DNA of 64,000 nt from Chenopodium formosanum (lineage: Eukaryota > Streptophyta > Magnoliopsida > Caryophyllales > Amaranthaceae), in assembly GCA_024500155.1 (NCBI GenBank), contig CM044859.1, positions 47,042,003 through 47,106,002 of the forward strand, in the 5' to 3' direction. Both the position numbers and the translations under genes were made by a program. Below the pieces are notes generated by a model that searched no databases, was not told the origin of the DNA, and saw only the letters and a list, made by a program, of their open reading frames with translations. The first letter of the stretch is position 1. The number at the start of each line of letters is the position of its first letter. This document shows positions 1 to 9,718 of this stretch, one piece after another.

Positions 1-14
1 GGTCGTACGAGGAC

Positions 15-1340
15 ATGCCTGGAACAGATAGGGAAATCGCGGAACATACCATTCCCTTGAACCTTACTTCTAAACTAGTAAAACAAAATTTTCGACGAAT
101 AAAACCTGATGTCGCATTAAAAATAAAAGAAGAAGGACAAAAACAGTTGGACGCCGGTTTTATTCGCGTATGTAATTACCAAGAATGGGTAGCGAACATC
201 ATTCCAGTCCCTAAAAAGGATGGACGAGTTCGCATATGTGTCGACTTTAGGGATATTAATAAAGCTAGCCCTACAGACAATTTTCCTCTACCACATATTG
301 ATATATTGGTAGATAACACGGCTGAACATGCGATGTTCTCCTTTATGGATGGATACGTATGTTACAACCAAATTTTAATGGCAAAAGAAGATGAAGAAAA
401 GACATGTTTTATTACCCCTTGGGGTACGTATTGCTACATAGTCATGCCAATTGGTTTAAAAAATGCATGAGCTACGTACCAAAGAACGGCTACAATTCTC
501 TAGCATGATATGATGCATAAAGAAATAGAAGTGTATGTGGATGATATGATCGTTAAATCTAAAGATAGAATTGGACATATAAAAGCTTTGCGCAAATTTT
601 TCACTCGCATAAAAGAATATAAAATGCGATTGAATCCACAAAAATGCACCTTCAGAGTAACTTCTGGTAAGTTACTCGGATACGAGTAAGCACACGTGGC
701 ATCGAGATCGATCCCTCTAAAATAAAGGAAATTGTTGACATGCCTCCCCCTCAAACAGAAAAAGAAATTAGGGGATTCCTTGGAAAATTACAATACATCA
801 GTCGATTTATCAACAAATTGAATATGGCTTGTAAGCCAATATTTAAAAAACTAAAAAAATAGGAGAAACATTAATGGGACGATAATTGCCAAAAGGCCTT
901 TGAGAAAATCAAAGATTATCTCAAAAGTCCACCAATTTTAGTACCACCAGTACCCAAACTGCCTCTTAGGTTATACATTACAGTTACAGACACAATCATA
1001 AGGGCCATGTTAGCACAAGAGGTAGAAAAAATCGAACGTGCAATATATTACATAAGTAAAAAATTCATCCAATACGAAACAAAATATAGCACCTTGGAAA
1101 AGACAAGCCAAGAATTAGTGTGGGAAACCAAAAAGTTACGACATTATATGTTACCACTCATTACTCATGTGATTTCTAAACAAAATCAGATAATGAATTT
1201 TTTTGAACAACTACCCATATAAGGAAGGATATCTAAGTGGTTGGTGATGTTGGCCGAATTTGAGCTAAAATATATTCTTGAAAAATCAATGAAAGGAAAA
1301 GTAATTTCCGACTTTCTAGCACAACATCCAATTTAAACAA
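15..1340 (+). pseudogene. Tat RT and degenerate RNase H (broken)
   Basis: Encodes reverse transcription functions of element A. The first 151 codons hold the RT fingers and palm: a PVPKKDGRVRICVDFRDIN block and a motif A reading FMDGY. A TGA at 468-470 breaks the frame, then the YVDD catalytic box appears near 535-546. A shift near 688 moves the reading into another frame, where a PPPQTEKEIRGFLG connection block follows. The gypsy-type RNase H (about 960-1340) starts with a TDT motif instead of a catalytic DASD, as expected of Tat elements in which this domain has decayed. Stops near 862, 1220 and 1335 confirm a pseudogene. Family assignment is firm; exact frameshift positions are approximate. 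Confidence 0.88.
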
Positions 1341-1381
1341 GTCGTGCAGAAACTACTCATCTTCTAGATGAAGAGATTCTC

Positions 1382-2020
1382 ATGACACAAGATGACAAAT
1401 GGGTAATGATCTTCGACGGTGCGTCTAATCAAAAGGGATGTGGTGTAGGAGTGTTACTCATAAATCAAGAGGGAGCACATACTCCAATTTCTATTAAATT
1501 AGACTTTGAGGTTACTAATAATACCGTAGAATGTGAAGCGTGCATTATTGGATTAGAAGAAGCGGCTAGCATAGTTGTGCAAAAATTAGAGGTATATGGA
1601 GACTCGAGTTTGTTTATGAATCATATATTAAATAAATGGAAAATAAAGAACTCCACAATGATATTATACCAAGCACACCTAGAGCAACTCATCGAGCATT
1701 TCGAACATATTGATTTTAAAAATCTCCCAAGGGATGACAATCAAATTGCCGATGCGCTAGCAAAATTAGCCTCAATTATCAACATTCCATATCACTTAAA
1801 TATGATGCCATTATGCGTTGATAGAAGAGAAGAACCAGTGTATTGCAACGCAATAAAGGAAATAAATGACATTGAAGGAAACAATCCTTGGTATGATCAT
1901 ATCGTCGAATATATTACTCATAGCACATATCACGAAAATACTTCATTGAAAGACCAACGAGCTTTACGAACATTTGCGGCCCAATATGGTGTAATAAACG
2001 GTCAATTATGCAAAAAATGA
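1382..2020 (+). CDS. Archaeal-like RNase H (aRNH) domain of Tat pol, partial
   Basis: An uninterrupted 212-codon stretch of the Tat polyprotein. It carries the four acidic positions expected of RNase HI: FDGASN (residues 11-16), ECEACIIGLEEA near residues 50-61, YGDSS near 72, and the C-terminal DDNQIADALAKLAS near 118-131. Its role is to degrade RNA in RNA/DNA hybrids during reverse transcription. This second RNase H is the Tat-clade hallmark. It sits between the decayed gypsy RNase H and the integrase zinc finger. It is part of a polyprotein, so the ATG is not a true start. It ends at a TGA where related proteins continue into integrase. Confidence 0.85.
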   Translation: MTQDDKWVMIFDGASNQKGCGVGVLLINQEGAHTPISIKLDFEVTNNTVECEACIIGLEEAASIVVQKLEVYGDSSLFMNHILNKWKIKNSTMILYQAHLEQLIEHFEHIDFKNLPRDDNQIADALAKLASIINIPYHLNMMPLCVDRREEPVYCNAIKEINDIEGNNPWYDHIVEYITHSTYHENTSLKDQRALRTFAAQYGVINGQLCKK

Positions 2021-2222
2021 CCTAATGTTAAAAGTTTATTATGTATAGGCCAACCAGAAGCCACACGCCTTATGGAAAATATTCACAAAGGTGTTTGTGG
2101 ACCTTACATGAATGGTAAAATGCTTTCAAAAATAATTTCAAGACAAGGGTAATATTGGTCCACTATGGAACATTATTGCATACAATATGTTAAAAAATGT
2201 CCACAGTGCCAAATGTTCGCTA
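2021..2222 (+). pseudogene. Integrase N-terminal zinc-finger fragment (Tat)
   Basis: Reading on past the TGA, the frame gives HKGVCGPYMNGK, then YWSTMEHYC and KCPQCQ. This is the HHCC-type zinc-binding region of Ty3/gypsy integrase, in the Tat-style spelling HxGVCGPHMNG. A TAA interrupts it near 2150. The coding sequence ends at the Tekay LTR boundary, so the catalytic core is absent from the window. Confidence 0.8.
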
Positions 2223-2473
2223 ATGTAATACCCCGTATTTTTATACATATTTTATTTAAAGTATGTATTTTATAAAGTATTTAAATAGTTGTAATTATTT
2301 TAATTAAAGTATTTTAATAAATATTATTATTAAAGGAAAGTTTATTTAATTATTTTATTTAAAAGTTGGGGTTTTATTTTAGGAAAGTTTAATTTTCAAC
2401 AAGTTTTATTAGGGAAGGAATTAGGAAAACCTAAAAGAGAAAAGTTTAGGGAAGAGGGTTAGTAGAGAAGGGG

Positions 2474-2481
2474 TATAAATA
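2474..2481 (+). promoter_or_regulatory. TATA box of Tekay LTR
   Basis: TATAAATA in the context GGGGTATAAATATCC, about 250 bases into the LTR. It is the best core-promoter candidate for genomic RNA of this element. A splice-donor-like CCAAG|GTAAAC lies about 55 bases downstream. Confidence 0.6.
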
Positions 2482-2527
2482 TCCCAGTTATGAGGCAAAT
2501 CAAACTTTGCCCAGAGTGGAGAAAACC

Positions 2528-2537
2528 CAAGGTAAAC
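2528..2537 (+). other. Splice-donor-like site in LTR
   Basis: CCAAG|GTAAAC, with GT at 2532-2533, just after the expected transcription start. A second, consensus donor GAG|GTAAGT has GT at 3895-3896, and an acceptor-like TTGTAAACAG ends at 3884. Downstream acceptors precede both the pre-gag ORF and gag. This is inference from consensus only; no transcript evidence is available. Confidence 0.35.
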
Positions 2538-4465
2538 TTCTCTCTCTCCTCCTTATTTTTCTTTCTTTTTCTTTTTCCCCTTCCCCTTATTTTTTTTCGG
2601 TTGCCCTTCTCCCTCACCACCGCTGCCAGCCACCGGCAGCTTGTGGCCGCCGCTGCCAGTAGCGCAAGCCGCCGGCAGCAGCCGGTGGTGGCTGTCGTTC
2701 TTCCTCCTCTTTTTCCCTCTTTCTTTTTCGAACTATATATAAAAAAAATAAATAAAAAATAAATAAAAAAAAAAACTTAGCTTTCTTATTTTAATTTAAC
2801 CTATGCTTAGATCTAATTATAATTAATGAGTTTTGGGATTTAATTTTGATGTTTGATAATTGTAATTGTATGAATTAATTTTTAGATTTGGTTTTTAATT
2901 AAAAAGCCCCAATTTTTGAAATCCTAGGTTCTTGTTTCATGATTTATTGAAAGATTATGATGTATAATAGGGTAGGCCTTTGTTTTAAGTGTTTTAAAAC
3001 CAAATTACAACAAGTTTTAAGTATAATAAACTGCTGAAATTTTATGTAGAACACTTAATATTGGGTTTCTTGAAGAAATTTTAATTACCCATTAATTGGG
3101 ACTTAATTGAGGGTGTTTTAAATATAATTTCAGCTTATTCTAATTAATTTGTGAAGGGTTTTAAAATAATATATATTGCTGGAAATTTGTTTAGAGTGAA
3201 TATTAATACTCTATTATGGATTTAATGTGTAAGAGACATTAAAGTAAGCGATTTCTACTAGTTGTGGCAGTTTTCATAACGTACTCAAGGTACGTTCGCG
3301 TACTTAGCATATGTTGGTGCCTTTGTGCACTTAAGGTGTTTTTAACACCGAGGGATAGGATTTTTGGCGCTTTATGTGTTTAAGGTGTCGTTTGACACTG
3401 AGGTAGAATTAAAAAGGGTTCAATATTAAATATTATGTGGTCACTAAATATTCAAGAATTAAATTGGTATGTTTGAGTGATCGAATTATTATTGATGATT
3501 GAATTGTTATGCTTTGAGGGTCATCACTAAGTCTAATAATATGTAAATAACGTAAAGTGAAAGAGATTACGAACCAAAACTCTTGGAATGTATATACCTT
3601 GAGTATGAACATATGGGGGGAGTTATGTGACTTTATATTTGATCATAACTTCTAACGGAGTACAGGACGCTGTATATTCCTTTTTATTATTATTATGCGC
3701 TGGAATTCCGACACTTATGTGTGGCGCAGGTTTGTTGCTGGCACGGTTAGCTCCCGTGTCAGTTACCCTCAATTTATTGGGGGAGGTATAGTTGGAAACC
3801 CGTTCGATGCGTAATCAACGCTTAATGAATTATTTAGTGTCTAGTTAAAGTGTCTTGTTTATTGTTGTGTGTGCTTGTAAACAGGTGCAATGAGGTAAGT
3901 GTGTGTGATGATAGGAGAATGCATGTTAGTGTGTTTAATTACGCTTATGTACTTAGCTTTGCTGATTGTGTGTGTTGTTTGTGTCTGGCCATGTCTTTAT
4001 CATGGCCCTACGATGATCCATTTTAATGGAGAGTAGTAGGGGCAAGTAGAGATACACTTTTAAGGTATTGAAGCATGTTCATGACGGGGCATGAGTGAAG
4101 AGAGAATCATGCTAGCTTCCATTAGGATATGATGTGTTTTATGCATTGAATATTTTATTATATTACTTTATGAACTAACACAAAAGTTTGGTTGTTTTGG
4201 TTTTGAATAAGGGCCATAAATGGTTCGAAGTTGTAGTGGATTTTATTTGACTTTGGTTTTGTTGATTTTCAACTTTACTTTCGTTGGTTTGGTTTTTAAA
4301 TTGTGTTATTTAAATAGTTTTGTTTTCAAGTCTACCGTTGTGTATCTTTGATAGTTGTCTTAGCCGTTTTCACGGTGGCGGTAATGTCTTAGATATTCCT
4401 AAAACGTATTTTAAAAAGAGTAAAGTGTGTATTGAAAGGAAAGGAATTTCTAGGGTGTTACAAAG

Positions 4466-4479
4466 TGGTATCTGGGAGC
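4466..4479 (+). promoter_or_regulatory. Primer-binding site, initiator-Met tRNA type
   Basis: TGGTATCTGGGAGC three bases after the LTR end resembles the plant initiator-Met primer site TGGTATCAGAGC, with changes. Position and spacing fix the LTR boundary. Confidence 0.75.
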
Positions 4480-5132
4480 TTAGGTTGAGAATTTAAATTA
4501 CCACTAACACGAAAACGTTTTTATTATGATTTAAACTTGGCCAAGTGCTAATTTAATTCTACCATATCAATTTCATTCCGATTTTATTTTTTTTTAATTT
4601 ATTTTATTAAGAGGGCCGAAATTTTTTTTTTATTTCATTTTATTTATTTTATTTATTTTGGTCTGAAATTTTTTTTAGGGACACTCAAAAAAATTTTTTA
4701 GTGTCCGAAATTTATTTATTTTTTCTATTTTCTTATGAAGGCCGAAAATTTGACCCCTTCCCTATAATTTCGAAAAAAAAAATTTAGCAGGGTAAAATGT
4801 TTTTAGTTTGTTAATTTTGCAAGGAGCAAGGATTGAGGTAAGAATTATGTGTTAAAAGCTTTGATTAATATGTTGGTGGGCTTGGGTAGAAAAAGAAAGG
4901 GCATATAGGCTAGAATTTAATTTCTTCCCTGTGTGCATAAATTTTATTTTAGGGTGTTCAAGCATGTTGTATGACTAAATGTTTGTGATGAAAGCATGCA
5001 ATATATGTATTATTTTATGTGATTCTTCAAATTGTATGATTGAACACCGAACTTAAATTTTTGCAAGAACTGTAGTATTTATTTTATTTCTTTGGGAAGG
5101 GAATTCTTTTCTAAGCCTTTTTCCTCTACAGG
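4480..5132 (+). other. Tekay leader, non-coding
   Basis: AT-rich untranslated leader with T-rich and A-rich runs at 4580-4800. It ends in a polypyrimidine run followed by CTACAG|G (AG at 5130-5131), which looks like a plant 3' splice site, one base before the ATG of the pre-gag ORF. I see no gene here. Confidence 0.55.
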
Positions 5133-5825
5133 ATGCCTAACCTTCCTAGCAAATTCACACAAATGGGATCACTAGTAAAGAAAAATGATGAACACCCCTA
5201 TGACTTTGTAGTAAAGATCAGATACTACTTTTCCTATAGGAGTAATGTCTTACGAGATAAAATTTATGACACCCCTGATCATATTTCAGCTATGATTGTT
5301 CACTATCTGCTAGAAGAGCCTCCCTACATTGCTATCAAAGAAAGATTTTCTGACCTTTACTTTCTAGGAGACGTCCCAAATTATTATAAGTACAAAAACT
5401 ATTATGGCCAGTACTATCCAGATTATGCTTATTTGACTAATTACATTGTAAGAGTGGAAAGAGCTCATTACCAACGCTTAAATCTTCCCTACCCTGACTA
5501 CTACTAGGATAATCCAGTAGGAAACACCCCACCTCCTATTCAACAACCAGAAAGTTACTCTTCTACTTCATCAGGGGGTAATCAAGCAGACTATTGAGAA
5601 CAACAAGAGGGAGATAGTTCAATGATGGAGATTTCTGATCCTAATCCACCTCCAACTCCAATTATAATAGACATATCATCAGACGAGGAAGAAGAAGGGG
5701 AGTTCATACAAGTAGAACCTGAACCTGAGTCACCTGAACCAATGGAGGAGTCAAATGGTTCTAACTTCGATCCTTCAAGCTTCAAGCAATCCACCGACAA
5801 AAGGGATAACGTTCGAAAGGATTAA
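5133..5825 (+). pseudogene. Unrecognised pre-gag ORF of Tekay element
   Basis: About 230 codons in a single frame, interrupted by only two stops (TAG at 5505, TGA at 5595). I do not recognise the family. The N-terminal part (residues 1-124) is rich in tyrosine and charged residues and looks globular. The C-terminal part is proline-rich, then strongly acidic (a DISSDEEEEGEF stretch and EPEPESPEP), then ends in a basic tail. It has no zinc knuckle, protease motif or membrane segment. It lies between the primer site and gag, in the same frame as gag but separated from it by about 520 non-coding bases. Retention of one frame over 690 bases suggests it was coding when the element was active. It could be an accessory or regulatory protein, or captured sequence; the function is unknown. 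Confidence 0.55.
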
Positions 5826-6343
5826 ATCTTATGACTTTCCTCGCCACGAATTCATATTCTTTATTTTAAAATTTATTTGTTATTTCAGTTTTAGCAAATA
5901 AGTGGCACGACCACATCAGTTTTTGGGACACACTTTTTATTTTAATATCTTCAGTCCATTTTAATTAAAACCTTATTTATTTCTTTGATAAATTTTTATT
6001 TATAAATTCTTTTGTTTTACAAATATTCCATTTCACACCATTATTCCAGTAATCACCATTCCAAGCAACTTATCTCCAACAAACATTTATAAACCGCAAA
6101 CGTCCATGGAAATTATTTTTATATTTATTGTGATGCTTTATTAAGTGCATGGTTGGTTAGCAATCAATATTAATTGATAAAGCTACATTAAGGGAATTTT
6201 TAGTAATTGCTATCCCAAATTGTTAGCTTCAAATTTTACTGTAAATGTTTAAAAATTCGTTAGGTATATACGGGTGTTCGTCTTGAGAGCTTAACCTAGC
6301 CATTTCTAATGGTTATCCTTGTCCTATATTCAGGAGAAACCAA
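5826..6343 (+). other. Non-coding gap between pre-gag ORF and gag
   Basis: AT-rich stretch with no ORF of note. It ends with TCCTATATTCAG|G (AG at 6332-6333), acceptor-like and ten bases before the gag ATG. Confidence 0.45.
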
Positions 6344-7500
6344 ATGGCAGGGGGGACGAAGTTCAGGTAGTGGTGGAAATGATTTGAATGATGTAGTGAG
6401 GTAATTGGCAGCGGTTGCCCAACAATTGGCAAGGAACTCAATTGGTAATGGGGATGCTCAAGGGGAGCTCTTTAAAAAGGTGGCGCAGAGCAAGCCACCA
6501 ACTTATCAGGGCGAGCCTGATCCTGTTGTGTTGGAAAATTGGTTAAGGGAATTTGAGAAACTGTTTGGAGCTGTGGGATGCCCTGAAAACTCCAAAATGA
6601 GTTGTGCTACCTACTATCTGAGGGGTGAAGCTGATCTTTGGTGGCAACAAAACGAGGCTACCATTAGATCATTACATGGGTTCAACTGGACCAAATTCCA
6701 AGAAAAAGTGAGAGACAAGTTTTATCCTAGCTTTTTGCAGAAGCAGAAGGCTGAGGAATTTTCAAATCTTAGGATGGACAAGATGACAGTTACGGAATAT
6801 TACACCAAGTTTATTGAGTTATCCCGTTTTGCTGAAGGATCCGTCTCTACGGAGAAAGCAAAAGCTAGGAAGTTTGAGAGTGGGTTAACTACTGATCTGC
6901 AGTAAAAGCTATGCGGGCAGGTATTTGAGACCCTGGATGAAGTATATGGAAGGGCCGCACACCTTTATGCTTTGGAAGAAAAGAAGAAGAAAGAGTTAGC
7001 TTAAATAGAAGGAAGAGAGAAGAGGAAGGAATTGGGACAAGTTTCTGGAAACCAATAGGGAAACAAGAATGGTTTTAAGAAACAGAAGTATCACCATAAC
7101 AATAACTTCCACAAAAATAACAACTTTCATGATAATAACCGTCAAGGGAACCGTAACAACAATGGAGGGGCTAGAAACAATAACCAGGGGAATAATAAGA
7201 ATGGAAGGATTTACTTCTACAATAGGTGTAGGAACAATCACCCTGGGAGGGATTGTGAAGGCAATTTGGTTGCTTGTCGCACTTGCAACAAACTGGGGCA
7301 TAGGGAGTATGAGTGTTACTCTAAGAATGCTAATGGGAATAAGCAGAACAACTATAACTGAGGAGGAAACCAGAAGAATTTCCAAGGGAACAACAACAAT
7401 TTTTCAGGGAATAAGGGAGTGCAGCAGAATGGGGTGAGAAACAGTAACACCAAAAATAGTAACAGCCAGCAAAATGGAGGAACTGCAGGGAAACTAAATG
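6344..7500 (+). pseudogene. Tekay gag (broken)
   Basis: Structural Gag protein forming virus-like particles in the cytoplasm. From 6405 the frame encodes a retrotransposon gag domain: PTYQGEPDPVVLENWLREFEK, then YYLRGEADLWW, and FQEKVRDKFYP near residue 105. Later in the same frame come an N-rich linker and a CCHC zinc knuckle at about 7282-7325 (CRTCNKLGHREYEC, C-X2-C-X4-H-X4-C), preceded by a second, imperfect Cys/His cluster. The ATG at 6344 is in another frame, so a shift lies near 6355; stops fall at about 6402, 6903, 7002, 7056 and 7360. Gag runs into protease without a frame change, as in fused gag-pol chromoviruses. Confidence 0.85.
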
Positions 7501-8360
7501 TTTTGAGTAGGCACGAGGCAGAGGCCACGAAAGATGTTATCACTGGTACTTTTTCTATTAACTCTATTCCTGTTAAAGTATTGTTTGATTCCGGTGCAAC
7601 TTTTTCTTTTGTTTCTAAGGGTATTGTTTCAAAACTTAAGGACTGCTTAAACACAGTAGCAGCAGTAGATTTACCTATAACCATCCCGATAGGTGGGGTA
7701 GTGAAATGTACCAAAACTTTTAGATATGTGCCTTTAGAAATAGAGGGAAAGATATTTCCGTCTAATCTTATTGAGTTTGGGCTGAGCGACTTTGACCTTA
7801 TCTTGGGGGATGGACTGGCTGAGTAAGTATAATACTGAGATTAGTTGTCGATCACAGAAAGTGAAGATGGTCACAAGTGGAAATGAATCAGTGACTTACT
7901 GGATGAATGGTAAAACAAAGTGCCCAAGGGTAATATCAATGGTAAAATTAGCAAAGTACATGAAGAAGGGACATCTAGTATATTTCTGCAGCTTTAGGGA
8001 TATGAACCATGAACAAGTGGCAAATCCAGGAAATATAGAAGTGGTCAACGAATTTCTGGATATGTTTCCGGAAGAGATCCCTGGGATGCCACCTAAGAGG
8101 GCAATCGACTTTACCATAGATTTAGTTCCCGGAACAGCCCCAATATCCAAGGCACCATATAGAATGGCACCTACAGAAATGAGTGAATTAAAGGATCAGT
8201 TACAAGATTTGTTGGACAAAGGGTACATTAGACTAAGTGCTTCTCCTTGGGGAGCACCTGTTCTGTTTGTGAAAAAGAAGGATGGAAGTATGAGGTTGTG
8301 CATTGACTACAGGGAACTAAATAAAGTAACCATAAAGAATAAGTATCCCTTTCCAAGAAT
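7501..8360 (+). pseudogene. Tekay protease and truncated reverse transcriptase
   Basis: The aspartic protease active site DSGA (VLFDSGATFSFVS) lies near 7585-7620. The domain ends near ILGDGL, where a shift at about 7807 moves reading into the frame that continues GMDWLSKYN. RT follows with FLDMFPEEIPGMPP, then YRMAPTEMSELKDQL, then APVLFVKKKDGSMRLCIDYRELN, and stops being RT after KYPFPRI near 8360. The catalytic palm motifs (motif A and the YVDD box), the RT connection and all RNase H are missing. The sequence passes straight into the integrase linker in the same frame. Confidence 0.85.
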
Positions 8361-9718
8361 CCACGAAGATGGGAGTTTGAGGTACAAAAATAGATGGTGT
8401 GTACCACAGAAATGAGAGGAGGTGAAGAGGAAGTTGATGGAAGAAGGCCACAATACACCTTACTCTGTACACCCGGGAGGAGACAAACTATATTAGGATT
8501 TAAAGAAGATGTTTTGGTGGCCAAGAATGAAAAATGAGGTTGCTGAGTTTGTGGCAAAGTGTTTAACATGTCAAAAGGTGAAGATAGAGTATAGAAGGCC
8601 TCAGGGAACAATACAGTCACTAGAAATTCCAGGATGGAAGTGGGATTGCATTTTAATGGATTTCGTGACTGGCTTACCTAAGTCAAGGAGTGGAAATGAT
8701 ACCATTTGGGTAGTGATGGACAGACTTACGAAATCAGCAGTGTTTATACCAATGAAAGAAACTTGGAAGATGGAGCAACTTGCGAAGGCTTACATCAAGC
8801 ATGTAGTAAGGTTACATGGATTTCCAAAAGATATTGTTTCTGATAGGGATTCCAGATTTCTCTCAAAATTTTGGAAAAGTGTTCAAGAAAATTTTGGTAC
8901 CATACTTAAGATGAGTACAACATTTCACCCTGCCACAGATGGGAAAACTGAAAGAACTATTCAAACCTTGGAGGACATGTTGAGAGCTTGTGTAATAGAC
9001 TTACAGGGAGGTTGGGAAGAAAGTTTGGATTTAATTGAATTTTCCTATAATTATAGTTACCGCGCAAGCATAGGAATAGAACCATTTGAGGCTTTATATG
9101 GGAGAAAATGTAGAAGTCCAATTTGTTGGAATGACATTAGTGAGACCATGATCCTAGGGCCTCAAATGATTGAAGAAACAGTTAAATAAGTAAGGGAAAT
9201 TCAAGCTAAAATTGAAGCAACTCAAGATCGCCAAAAGAGCTATGCAGACTCGAAGTGGAGGGAAGAAGAGTTTGAAATTGGTGATAAGGTGTTGTTAAAG
9301 GTGTCATCAATGAAGGGGGTGATGAGATTTGGAAAGAAAGGAAAACTCAGTCCAAAATACATTTGTCCATATGAAATACTACAAGGAATAGGCAAAGTAG
9401 CTTATAGGTTAGCCTTACCTGACGAGCTTAGTAAAGTACATGACGTATTTCATGTGTCCCAATTGAGAAGGTACATCCCCGATAAATCCCATGTGCTACA
9501 ACCCGAAACCATCGAGTTAGATCAAAGTTTAACCTATGAAGAGAGACCTGTCAAGATTCTTGACAGTAAAGTGCGTAGTGCACGCAACAAGAACATTAAG
9601 ATTGTAAAAGTACTTTAGTCTAACCAATAATATGAGGAAGCCACTTGGGAGGCAGAGAATGAAATGAAAAAGAAATACCCAGAGTTGTTTCAGGTATGTA
9701 GAGTTATGGGGGAGGTGT
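8361..9718 (+). pseudogene. Tekay integrase with chromodomain
   Basis: The integrase inserts the cDNA into chromatin. The zinc region HNTPYSVHPGGDKLY...CLTCQKVK is at about 8447-8580. The catalytic core carries MDFVTGLP (first Asp), SDRDSRF (second Asp) and a third acidic position in TDGKTERTIQTLE. The C-terminal GPY/F-like region KYICPYEILQGIGKVAYRLAL is at about 9355, followed by HDVFHVSQLRRY and a chromodomain: EERPVKILDS near 9540 and EEATWEAENEMKKKYPELF near 9630-9690. Stops at about 8413, 8494, 9187, 9616 and 9629 break it. The chromodomain class directs insertion to heterochromatin in related chromoviruses. Confidence 0.88.

Larger units (their letters stand above)
1..2223 (+). mobile_element. 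Tat-lineage Ty3/gypsy pol remnant (A)
   Basis: Internal part of a Tat-type LTR retrotransposon running in from beyond the left edge. Domain order seen: reverse transcriptase, degenerate gypsy RNase H, a second archaeal-like RNase H, then the zinc-binding start of integrase. The extra RNase H between the usual RNase H and integrase is known from the Tat clade (Ogre, Retand and relatives), which supports the assignment. The element stops abruptly at base 2223, where a Tekay LTR begins, so it was the target of that insertion. Its continuation is not found elsewhere in the window. Several in-frame stops and shifts show that it is dead. Confidence 0.9.
2224..4462 (+). repeat. 5' LTR of Tekay element
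   Basis: Begins TGTAATACCCCG and ends GGGTGTTACA, giving matched TGTAA...TTACA termini, and is followed three bases later by the primer site. Length is about 2.24 kb, in the range of Tekay/Del LTRs. It holds a TATA box at 2474, a short CT-rich and GC-rich stretch (2540-2720) that gives a chance 90-codon ORF, and strong splice-like signals at 2532 and 3883-3896. There is no second LTR in the window to compare. Confidence 0.85.
2224..9718 (+). mobile_element. Tekay (Del)-type chromovirus, 3' end lost (T)
   Basis: Ty3/gypsy element with long 5' LTR, initiator-Met-like primer site, pre-gag ORF, gag, protease, partial RT, integrase and C-terminal chromodomain. The long LTR, the DSGA protease and the chromodomain fit the Tekay/Del lineage. 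It interrupts the Tat integrase at 2223/2224; the 5 bases before it are GCTAA, but no right-hand duplication exists because the 3' end is gone. At 9719 the sequence passes directly into the middle of an Athila gag, with no polypurine tract or 3' LTR. RT motif A through RNase H is also deleted. Confidence 0.85.

Noticed and set aside
2490..2762. 90-codon ORF in the Tekay LTR
   Set aside because: CT-rich then GC-rich low complexity after the TATA box; likely untranslated leader.
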